Shown piece by piece: positions 54,370 to 62,825 of a stretch of DNA of 64,000 bases (positions within the stretch are counted from its first letter, which is position 1; each line of letters starts with the position of its first letter). The position numbers and the translations under genes were made by a program. The notes beneath the pieces were generated by a model. The model was not told where the DNA came from, made no database searches, and was given only the letters and a program-made list of their open reading frames with translations. The stretch lies in the NCBI GenBank assembly GCA_037783545.1, contig JBBELK010000366.1:1-64000 (forward strand). Direction: 5' to 3'. Source of the stretch: Henricia sp. BOLD:AAB3569. Lineage: Eukaryota > Echinodermata > Asteroidea > Spinulosida > Echinasteridae.

Positions 54370-54715
54370 TTCATTACACTCTAAATGCAAAAGATAGAAA
54401 AATAATTCTTCAAAAGAGTGAATCCCGTATAAAAGCATTCCATCTGGAGTGGAAATCACTCCATCACTCCAAATATAGTGGACATCTTCTGTATCACTTC
54501 AAAAAGAGTGGGAAAGCACTCCAAAAAAGAGCCATATAACGGACAATTGGAAGAAGTCCCTATATGACTCTTTTTTAGAGTGCCTTTCCATTATTTTATA
54601 AGAGTGATTTAAAGGAGTGATTATAATTATTTTTGAGTGATTTCCACTCTTTTGGAGTGCTTTGAGTCCCAAAATGATTCGCCCTACAAACAAAATTTTT
54701 CAGGGAGCACGCTCT
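54370..54715. repeat. GAGTG/CACTC-rich inverted region
   Basis: Many AAAGAGTG and CACTCC words arranged as inverse complements around GGACAATTGGAAGAAGTCC. Inside the Harbinger remnant. Confidence 0.55.
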
Positions 54716-54922
54716 TTCAACCTTGGTTGCGATAATGAAACTCTGTTTATTCATTTCTTTATTTTACTTTTCTCACCAGTATACCCAAAAACAACACCTT
54801 TACATGGTTTGCTTTTTGGTTTGTAATTTGCAAGTACACTTATGCCTATACAACGAAAACAAAAGAAATGAAAAGTTAAACTTGACATCCCTCAGCGGCA
54901 AATACTGTCCGATAATCACAAG

Positions 54923-55166
54923 TTATATCAAACACAGTTTTTCGTTTCGGAAATGGTCTCTTATCACTCTCGCTCTAATTATTTCGCCATTAACGTCATC
55001 ACCAAGCACCCTTCGGGGATTTGGATCATCATCATCGAGGTTATTATCTAAGTTTTGGGATGCGTCTGTAGGAACGGGCACGCCATTCAGTTCACAAATA
55101 TTGTGCAAAACTGCTGTGGCTACAATGACTTTGTAGCACCGCTCGGGGCGATGAGTAAGGGCTCCA
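54923..55166 (-). pseudogene. Harbinger transposase terminal exon remnant
   Basis: On the minus strand, a pyrimidine tract and TTTTAG acceptor precede GALTHRPERCYKVIVATAVL and HNICELNGVPVP, the C-terminal helix of HARBI1-type transposases (..CHVVMACCVLHNI..). Then follows an acidic DDDDPNPRR tail and a stop. The catalytic DDE region is missing, so this is a decayed autonomous copy. Confidence 0.82.
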
Positions 55167-55898
55167 CTAAAAAAAAAAAGGGAAAAAGTCCATTACATCT
55201 AAGAACCTTCAGTAATCATCGGGGATTATGAAGTAAAACTGAGAGAAAAATATTAAAATGCTTTTCTTAATTTTTTGCTCATTGTTTTTTGGTAGAGCAA
55301 CCTTTTAGAGGGGTGGATAGGCAAAATACATATGTCCATAATCCAGTCAGTTTGAAATAATTCATCTCCAGTCTGATGCACTTCCTAATTTTTTCTTTAA
55401 AAAAAAAAAGTTCCACCTTTTAAAAATTTGTTTTCCGTTTTTGACTTACCTATTTTGACGCTTAAGACGACTCACTCAAGTTGTGGGCCCGTTGCGGGAA
55501 GTCTGGAGTTCCCGCAAATTTACGGGCAGTTTACGGGTGCACGCAGATTTAAGTGGGTTTTGTGAATAACCCGCAAAAGCTTAAAGGAACACGTTGCCTT
55601 CAGATTTCACGAAATCTTACGTTTGAGGGTGTTCCTTATACTTATTAAGAGTTGTTCTTGCAATAAAACACATTTAATGTGTTATAATTAGTGAATGGTA
55701 ATTAAAAAAAAAAAACACTGACCTCTGACCCCCACTACATGTCCCGCGAAATGTATACGTATTTCAAGCCGTCAATACGATCGTCCGGGTAGTGGGCAAA
55801 ATGCAGCGACGAACAGGAGTTAGGCTGGCGCCGTAGCCAGTGGTCAGGTAAACCTATCAGATGAACGCAAGGTACCATACCATTCTCCGCCTCCCGAG

Positions 55899-56378
55899 GG
55901 GTGCACACAAGTAAATAGGGCTCCCATAGGAACCAATGCTAAATGCCCAATTTTCAAAAATCATTTAAAAATACTCACAACTCTCTCAGCTTCTAAGGAC
56001 AACAACCAGAATACTCACTGATTTCTCATCTTTTTAATTCTGTTCAATTTTATGGGGGTAATCCGTCACTTTTATCCCCTAATTTCCACTTGAAACAAAA
56101 CTAAGCCTACAACAGTGAAACTTGCTAATCAGACCTGCATCCATTTTGGAACAAAGGCACATACGCTACTGGGCAAAATAGGGCCACTTCTAGGAGCTAC
56201 AGTGTCCAAAATGTTTGTAGTTGAAAGAAAAAATACCCCACATCGCGGCGATAGTCATATTCTACACAAGACCACACTCGTTCAGCTCGCAATTCTCTCT
56301 AATATAAAAGAATTTGAGGGCATACAAAATATTCATGAGCTCGGCGCACAGATCTTGCCTATTTACTTGTGTGCACCC
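55899..56378. mobile_element. 480-bp TIR element, left copy
   Basis: Perfect 21-bp inverted ends beginning GGGTGCACACAAGTAAATAG. The same 480-bp length recurs at 57365-57844 (constant offset 1466). CGAG immediately precedes this copy and immediately follows the other. A 94-codon frame beginning in each copy has no recognisable family. Confidence 0.85.
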
Positions 56379-56802
56379 TTTAATAACCCGGGTTGTTGAA
56401 TCTTGGCACACAAGTACTCTTGTGGGATAGAATGAACATTACTGATCACATTTCTGCAAAAAAAATTGAAAACAAAATATTGGAAGACAAATGACAAGCC
56501 CACCCAGATAGGGCCCCGCCCATGATGTTTCGTACACTGCTGAATGGACTTGAATGCACATGCACTCTCTAAGATTTTTCCCTCACAAGTCCATCTTCAA
56601 ATTCCACCTGAATTTTGGAATGTCATAAGTCTCGGGATATTTGTTGTGTTCTGCTGTCCCATATTGTAGTAATGGGGCAGGACAGGGGGGAGGGGGGAGA
56701 ACTAGAAAGAGGAGAGTATTGCTAAAACTCTTCCAAATCAAGTCAAGTAAATTGTACATGTATACTGATGCAAAATATCTACCATATGTTGTTCCATTAA
56801 CC

Positions 56803-56880
56803 CCCCCCCCCCCTCCCCCCCCCCTCCCCCCTCCCCCCCCCCTCCCGCCCCCACCCCCCTCCCCCAACCCTACCCCCAGC
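56803..56880. repeat. Poly-C tract
   Basis: C runs broken by single T, G or A, between the two 480-bp copies. Confidence 0.9.
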
Positions 56881-57364
56881 TACCCCAACGGTCTATTTTC
56901 ATGCCCCAGGGTGGGGATTTTGATGCATATAGAAATCAAATTGTATGGCATCTAAGGAGCAAACATGCATGTTTTGCCACACGGGTTGGAATATTTTGTC
57001 ACCTAAATTTTGCCCCAGGGGTGGGGATTTTGTTACTTGACAATCACCCTCCCCCCCGCACCTCTTAGGTCAAGCAGCCGGGGAGGGGGAGGGGGAGTGG
57101 AACAAGCTTGATAGCTGCAGTGGTGCATAATACTACATGTAATACCTGTTTTGCTCTGGGCTAACTTCTCTCCACTGTGATTGGCAGAATTTGTCTTGCA
57201 CCAGACCTGAAGAAATAAAATAAATAATATTTTTACCAAATTAAAATGACTTCAAAATGTCATTATTCCTGTAATTTCAACTTTTACCTTCGATGTAAAC
57301 AAACTCACGTGTTTAAATACATGTGGAGTAATGAACAACAAACAACATGGCCGCCACTCCTACA

Positions 57365-57844
57365 GGGTGCACACAAGTAAATAGGGCTCCCATAGGAACC
57401 AATGCTAAATGCCCAATTTTCAAAAATCATTTAAAAATACTCACAACTCTCTCAGCTTCTAAGGACAACAACCAGAATACTCACTGATTTCTCATCTTTT
57501 TAATTCTGTTCAATTTTATGGGGGTAATCCGTCACTTTTATCCCCTAATTTCCACTTGAAACAAAACTAAGCCTACAACAGTGAAACTTGCTAATCAGAC
57601 CTGCATCCATTTTGGAACAAAGGCACATACGCTACTGGGCAAAATAGGGCCACTTCTAGGAGCTACAGTGTCCAAAATGTTTGTAGTTGAAAGAAAAAAT
57701 ACCCCACATCGCGGCGATAGTCATATTCTACACAAGACCACACTCGTTCAGCTCGCAATTCTCTCTAATATAAAAGAATTTGAGGGCATACAAAATATTC
57801 ATGAGCTCGGCGCACAGATCTTGCCTATTTACTTGTGTGCACCC
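57365..57844. mobile_element. 480-bp TIR element, right copy
   Basis: Direct copy of 55899-56378; followed by CGAG. Confidence 0.85.
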
Positions 57845-57902
57845 CGAGACATGTGTGAAATGTAAACACACTTACACACACACACCGACTGGCTGTCAAA
57901 AA

Positions 57903-57967
57903 ATGGATCGTCAAGAGAACACAGCAGACGCGTCAAAAAAGAAAAAACGAAAACCTCGCCAATCAGG
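57903..57967 (+). CDS. Exon-like short basic frame in TTAA element
   Basis: ATG then DRQENTADASKKKKRKPRQS with a nuclear-localisation-like KKKKRKPR. It ends at a consensus donor AGG|GTAAGA. It could be the first exon of the element's lost transposase. No downstream exon recognised. Confidence 0.3.
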
Positions 57968-58126
57968 GTAAGAATATTGTCATGGGACAAACCGATAGAA
58001 AGGACTTGGATGATTTATACCCAATGGTTATTGTAGACACGAATTTAAAAAACAGGCACATCACACGCAACGGAAGAAGGAAAAATAATTTCTTTCTCCA
58101 GGCTGGAAATAAGACTAATATAATTT

Positions 58127-58174
58127 CTCCGCCATTTATGGGAGTCAAGATTTTGACTCCCATAAATGGCGGAG
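58127..58174. repeat. Perfect 48-bp palindrome
   Basis: CTCCGCCATTTATGGGAGTC...GACTCCCATAAATGGCGGAG with a four-base loop GATT. Confidence 0.85.
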
Positions 58175-58409
58175 CGTGCTGCTTCGAGAAATTACGCAAA
58201 ATTGAAGCATTCCTAAGGCACGTTTGTGTGGATCATTATAGTCTACTTTTTAAACATCTTTCAGATCGTGCTCATTATACTTCAAACGCTTGTAATAGCC
58301 CAAAAACGCCCAATAAAGCGCAACCCGAAGGCAACGTGTTCCTTTAAGTGGGGGTTACGGGGTAGTTGCGTGCCCGCAAATCGTTGCGGGGGCTTTGTGA
58401 ATAAGGCCC

Positions 58410-59429
58410 CTGGGCTGTTAGACCAATGAGAGACACAGGATTTTTTTTGGCCTGGAACTTGTGACCTTTTAATGAAGCTGTTTCGAACAATCATCTCGCG
58501 CGTTGTATCTCGCGACATATTAGCCGCAAATACCACAATTTTTATCGGGGAGATCTTTTTATGTACATGTTGGCAACAGCGTCCGTAGCTATTATGCAAT
58601 TTTGAATGTCGCGCTACGTGCACGCATGCTTTAGTATATCGGCACTGCGATGACCGAGCAACATGCGCGGCGCGTGATTGGTCAGTTGCGATCACTGTCA
58701 CTTGCTAATAAATATTCATATATATTCCTAAATACAGCCTAGCTCAACTCGTTTCAGCAAGGGTTGTGTGGAACTCGGTATGGTGGAACAAATACTCTTG
58801 CGGCAGGAAGATGGGTGTACCCAGTAATTCTGAATGTTAATGGTGTAGAAATTACAAAACTCCAGGAATTAGGTCTTGTTTTTGTATCAGGCTTGCGTCT
58901 TTGTGAGCAATTTGTTTCAGAAGTGGAATTAAATCCGAATGGAATCGTGATTCCTCGGTGAGATCAGAATCATTTCCAGAAATGTTGTACTTGTAATTGC
59001 CCAAGACTACTAGCGGTTGAATACTTGGGTTAAATGCTCTTAAGATTATGTTGAGCATTCTAAAAGGTTTTCGGAACAAGGCCATGCAAGCCCATTCCAT
59101 ATAGATCTTAGACTTATTAGTCGAGCTATTTATTGACATTCAATGTTAATTTTTTGCTCGTAGGGAACTTGAGTTTTTGCTTTATCAGCCATTCATGGTT
59201 GCTTTTAAAGATGGAACATCCCCCATCATTTTTTTCCAATTAACCTTTTCATAAATACATGCTTGTGTGAATTTAGACAAAAGACTGGACCTGCTTTGTG
59301 GGAAAGATACATTACATTAAAGATACAAATTACAACCTTCCCACGGTGGTAGTTTTATTCCAAGTTCACTGAAGCAGTATTTTCAAAAAAGGTTTATACA
59401 GTCTAACCCTCTTAATAACAGGTCCTTGG
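58410..59429. other. Intron 9 continuation
   Basis: No gene recognised. 58740-58830 is the inverse partner of 53597-53694. A 95-codon minus-strand frame at 58852-59139 has no recognisable family. Confidence 0.4.
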
Positions 59430-59910
59430 GACCTTAAAGAATAGTATACATGATTGGTAAACTGTTACAAATAGTTTTATCCCCCTGTGTGATTGAAGAT
59501 ATGCATGATTAAAAGCAACCTGAGCAAAACCCATCTCCGTACTTCATCTAACTTTTGAGAAAACGGTCAAAAAAGGGTTTGCAGTCATTTCGCCCCAAAA
59601 CCACTTCGCCCTGAACCATTTCGCCCTGAACAACGGCCTGTGCACGAAGTGGTTTTGGGGTGAGGTAGCATTTGGGCGATGTAGTGTTTGGACGAAGTAA
59701 TTTGTGACGAAATGGCACTCGGGCGAAGTGGTTTGGGGGCGAAATCAAATGGCACTCGGGCGAATTGGTTTTGGGGCGAATTGAATTTTCGTCTCATGAG
59801 ACGAAAAATAATTGTTCTACTCATTCCTCAAAGACTGTACTATAGCACTTCTGACAAAACCATTTCAGGGGAAGTTTTCTACGGTCATCATGTTTATATT
59901 GTGTAAGTTA
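59430..59910. repeat. Dispersed repeat, copy B
   Basis: Uninterrupted relative of 40900-42010, with the CACTTCGCCC inverted array at 59583-59790. It ends TTGTGTAAGTTA, where Harbinger ends begin. Confidence 0.7.
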
Positions 59911-60668
59911 AGCCACTCTCCCACATACGAGTATACGGCGCAATTTGAGCCAAAATCAGGGCCATACGGGAGTCAGAGCCGTATCGCCCTGTATCACAAA
60001 AGTATGGCCCCGTATCAGAAAGTATCGCTCCGTATTTCGAGGAAGATTTTATACGGGCCGATACGGGTTAATACGGGCCTACATGTAATTCGGGACTATA
60101 CGGGACTTTTTACGGGAGATTTTTATCTCCCGAATCGGCCTGTATCAGTACGCAACCCGTATGGCCCTGTATAAGAAAATATATCCCCGTAAAGCCCCCT
60201 TCCCACATACAGGTATAGTACGTCGTATCGACGGCGGATGCCCATCCCTGCTCATCCGGGAGACATCCCTGAGTATCCCCAGTACACCCCTGGGCATCCC
60301 TAGTAGCAGTGGCGGATACGGCGAAGCCGTGGCCACGCCGCGAAAATTTCAAACATGTTTGAAATTTCCGGGAGTCTGCTCCCGGTAGGACACACCCGTA
60401 GCACAGCCGGCGGACATCCGACGGCATACGCCTACACCCGGCGGCTAATCCGGCGCATTCGTGAACAGCCGTGGCAGACACGTGGCGTGTGAAGTCGTCG
60501 GATCCACCACGGCTCCATGCCGGGTGTGCAGGGCCAGGGATGCGTCACGGATGGGTTCACGGCTGTGACGGGTGTACCAGGTATGAGGTACGTATGCGAC
60601 GGATAGCGCCGGCTGATTGGCGGATACCACGTATGATCCGACGAGTGCACTACGGCTTGAGGACGGGT

Positions 60669-60673
60669 CCAAT
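60669..60673 (+). promoter_or_regulatory. CCAAT box of Harbinger accessory gene
   Basis: CCAAT 15 bases upstream of the TATA box. A GATCC word stands at 60635-60639 and an inverted CCAAT (ATTGG) near 60616. Confidence 0.5.
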
Positions 60674-60688
60674 ACGGTTTGGAGGTAG

Positions 60689-60696
60689 TATAAATA
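60689..60696 (+). promoter_or_regulatory. TATA box (TATAAATA) of accessory gene
   Basis: Consensus TATAAATAG, 92 bases before the ATG and ~32 before the cap heptamer. Confidence 0.8.
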
Positions 60697-60718
60697 GGAG
60701 TGCGCTGGCCCAGAGAAG

Positions 60719-60725
60719 TCATTCG
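60719..60725 (+). promoter_or_regulatory. Cap-site heptamer TCATTCG of accessory gene
   Basis: Matches the YCATTCR heptamer known at sea-urchin histone mRNA starts and also the general initiator TCAKTY. Spacing to TATA is canonical. The same heptamer precedes the transposase gene. Confidence 0.65.
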
Positions 60726-60780
60726 TATCTCTGCTTTCGACGAGATCACATCGACGTGTACGACAACATAGTATACAAGA

Positions 60781-62139
60781 ATGCCTAGAGTCAGAGCTTC
60801 CAAGAAGTCCACAACTGCTGCTGCTGCTGCTGCTGCCAGAAGAGAGCAGGAAGAACAGCCACTCCAGTCAACGCCTGCTGATGAGGGGCCTGATGAGGGG
60901 CCTACCGAAGAGCCTGCTGAAGAGCCTGCTGCGGATCCTGCCGAGGATGTTGAGCCAGCCAGTCCGGTTCCTGGACCTCCTTCGCCAGTTTTGGGCCGGA
61001 CCTCCAGACCTGGATCATCCTTGTCTAAGCGCAGCTCTGACGACCCAGCCAGGAGAAGACATGACAAGCTGCACCTGCCTCCCGAAGATGAACAGAAGGT
61101 GGCTGACTGGTTCGAGGACCACCCTATGTTCTATGACAAGGCCCGGCGTGACTACAAGGACACTGCCCTGAAGTCCCGGAAGCTGGAGGAGATAGCTGCC
61201 TCTCTGTCTGTTCCCTGCTCTGCCCACGCCTTGAAGACCTGGCTGGATTCCATGCGGACATCGGCTGGCAAGCTTCTGAAGCAAGGTCCTTCTGGAACAG
61301 CGAAGAAGAACCCAACGGAGAAGGAGTCCTGGGTGATCCAGAACTTTGGGTTCCTCGCCGACCACATCAAGAGGGTGCCCGGCAGACAGGCTGGTCGGAT
61401 CGTGCGGCAGAAGAGGATCTCCGACTCCAGTTCTAGCGAACAGCGCCAGTCAGATCCCGAGGAGGAAGAGGAGGAGGAAGAACCTGAGGTGGCCTTCATC
61501 GAGGAGCCTGTGGCCGGAACCTCCAGGGGGAAGGGGAAGAAGAGGAAGACTGAAGGACCTTCTCCTATGGTCCAGCGACCCGTCGTTGCTGCCCTGCTGA
61601 CCTCCCAAGCTGTGGAACAGAGGACCAAGGTGGAACAGGCACCCAAGGACCACCACAGCCTGCGTGTGAAGAACTGGTGCCAGTACCTCTACACCGAGGC
61701 CATTGAGCTTGAGAAGGATGACTACGAAGACTTCCAAGCACAAGTGGTCTCCCTGCCGCACCAGGTAAAGAGGACTGCGCGCCAGAGGAAACAACAGCAG
61801 CAACACCAGTTCCAGCATCCACCGCAGCCCACCATGATGCATCCCATGCCCATGCAGCACCAGGGCTATGGGATGGCATATGTGCCTATACAGCCGCCTC
61901 CTGCACCTTACAGGATGCCACAGCCAGGGACCCCGACAGCCCAGCCACAGCAGCAGCAGCCGGTGCCTTCAACATCAGGACCTGCAGCGACCGACACCGG
62001 CCCTCCATCCATCGGCAGCCTGTTGGCCTCTTTGGACAACATGACTCCAGGGACTCCAGGGACTCCATTCTCCTTCACCAGTCAGAGGAGCCCTACAACA
62101 ACATCACCAGCGAAGTCCAGCAGCAGCCGTTACCAGTGA
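60781..62139 (+). CDS. Harbinger accessory DNA-binding protein (MADF type)
   Basis: Intronless, 452 codons. An alanine-rich and acidic proline-rich N-terminus (to ~90) is followed by a MADF domain at ~102-196: EDEQKVADWFEDHPMFYDKA, DYKDTALKSRKLEEIAASL, LKTWLDSMRTSAGKLLKQG, and WVIQNFGFLADHI. Then come an acidic patch with a run of eight E's, a basic KGKKRK nuclear signal near 251, and a BESS-like helical segment near 298-340 (WCQYLYTEAIELEKDDYEDF). The C-terminal ~110 residues are Q/P/T-rich. PIF/Harbinger elements need a Myb/MADF-type partner that binds the transposon ends and carries the transposase into the nucleus. The ATG follows a CCAAT-TATA-TCATTCG promoter with a ~60-base leader. The message ends in a histone-type stem-loop (62167-62182). 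Confidence 0.9.
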   Translation: MPRVRASKKSTTAAAAAAARREQEEQPLQSTPADEGPDEGPTEEPAEEPAADPAEDVEPASPVPGPPSPVLGRTSRPGSSLSKRSSDDPARRRHDKLHLPPEDEQKVADWFEDHPMFYDKARRDYKDTALKSRKLEEIAASLSVPCSAHALKTWLDSMRTSAGKLLKQGPSGTAKKNPTEKESWVIQNFGFLADHIKRVPGRQAGRIVRQKRISDSSSSEQRQSDPEEEEEEEEPEVAFIEEPVAGTSRGKGKKRKTEGPSPMVQRPVVAALLTSQAVEQRTKVEQAPKDHHSLRVKNWCQYLYTEAIELEKDDYEDFQAQVVSLPHQVKRTARQRKQQQQHQFQHPPQPTMMHPMPMQHQGYGMAYVPIQPPPAPYRMPQPGTPTAQPQQQQPVPSTSGPAATDTGPPSIGSLLASLDNMTPGTPGTPFSFTSQRSPTTTSPAKSSSSRYQ

Positions 62140-62166
62140 GCAAGTCTTGCTCCAACTGAAACCCCC

Positions 62167-62182
62167 GGCCCTTTTCAGGGCC
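62167..62182 (+). terminator. Histone mRNA 3' stem-loop
   Basis: GGCCCTTTTCAGGGCC: a six-base-pair stem with loop TTTC, followed by ACCA, 27 bases after the accessory gene's stop codon. This is the exact form (GGYYYTTTTCARRRCCACCA) bound by SLBP in replication-dependent histone mRNAs. The purine-rich 62195-62204 downstream resembles the histone downstream element that pairs with U7 snRNA. Confidence 0.88.
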
Positions 62183-62194
62183 ACCAAATCCTCC

Positions 62195-62206
62195 AAAAAG
62201 AATAAA
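62195..62206 (+). terminator. Purine-rich downstream element overlapping AATAAA
   Basis: AAAAAGAATAAA begins 12 bases after the stem. AAAAAGAA resembles a histone downstream element; AATAAA at 62201-62206 could instead allow polyadenylation, as in some bimorphic histone genes. Confidence 0.55.
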
Positions 62207-62825
62207 CCAATCATCACAGTGTGTTGGCAAAAAAACAGTTCCCTCAGTCCCACTTGCTAATGAAAAACCCCCTATGCACTTTCCATTTCAATGACCTTTT
62301 CCCTTCAACTTTCTTTTCTTACTTTTTTTTATCTCTGATACCACTCTCAGAATTTTCTTTTCTTTTGGCCTAACAACTGAAGTCTTTTATTTAATTTTTT
62401 TGGGCCATGACAAAAGCACTCTTCTTTTTTGCAGGGCCTGACACAAGTACAAGTGTCTACTTTTTAAAATGGTAATAATTAATGAGAAGCACATGACAGC
62501 AATAATATGTACAAGTTTTGACAACACACAAGTAATATGTACAATTTTCTTACTAGTAATACCTATATACATTTAGGAATTTCTACTTACAATAGCTATA
62601 TACATATAATACAAATATACAAAGCGAAATCCACAGGTGCAGAGACTAGACCATGTCGCCCTGCCACTCAACACTGCCAGCTTCCGAGTTGAAGTACTCC
62701 ACCAGGTACAGTCTCTGTCTCTTGGCTTGTGTTGTCCCATAATCGCCTCTGGGTCCTGGAGCAGCATCTTGCAGTTCTCCTACATCCCTCCAGGTACCTG
62801 GGATGACTTGATGTGTGGCTCCGTC
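62207..62825. other. Convergent 3' region between the two Harbinger genes
   Basis: AT-rich. Holds the 3' UTR of the minus-strand transposase and its AATAAA at 62388-62393. Nothing else seen. Confidence 0.5.
62388..62393 (-). terminator. Poly(A) signal of the transposase gene
   Basis: AATAAA on the minus strand, 433 bases after the transposase stop. No histone-type stem-loop is found in this 3' UTR. Confidence 0.5.

Larger units (their letters stand above)
55585..58343. mobile_element. 2.76-kb element with TTAA duplications
   Basis: Ends AGGAACACGTTGCCTTC and GAAGGCAACGTGTTCCT are perfect 17-bp inverted repeats, flanked by TTAA at 55581-55584 and 58344-58347. TTAA duplications occur in piggyBac and Kolobok elements; the ends suggest neither conclusively. 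A short exon-like frame at 57903-57967 is the only coding hint. Two 480-bp elements lie inside. Confidence 0.82.
53695..58409 (-). mobile_element. PIF/Harbinger remnant with CTG target duplication
   Basis: Ends GGGCCTTATTCACAAAGC and GCTTTGTGAATAAGGCCC are inverted, with CTG on both sides (53692-53694, 58410-58412). Three-base CWG or TWA duplications are typical of PIF/Harbinger. It keeps one transposase exon (54923-55166). A TTAA element is inserted at 55581, so only ~1.95 kb is original. Confidence 0.82.

Noticed and set aside
55899-57844. LTR retrotransposon with 480-bp LTRs
   Set aside because: Each repeat has its own 21-bp perfect inverted ends, and no primer-binding site, polypurine tract or coding sequence is visible between them.
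58852-59139. 95-codon minus-strand ORF
   Set aside because: No recognisable family, no promoter or processing signal, and located between repeats.
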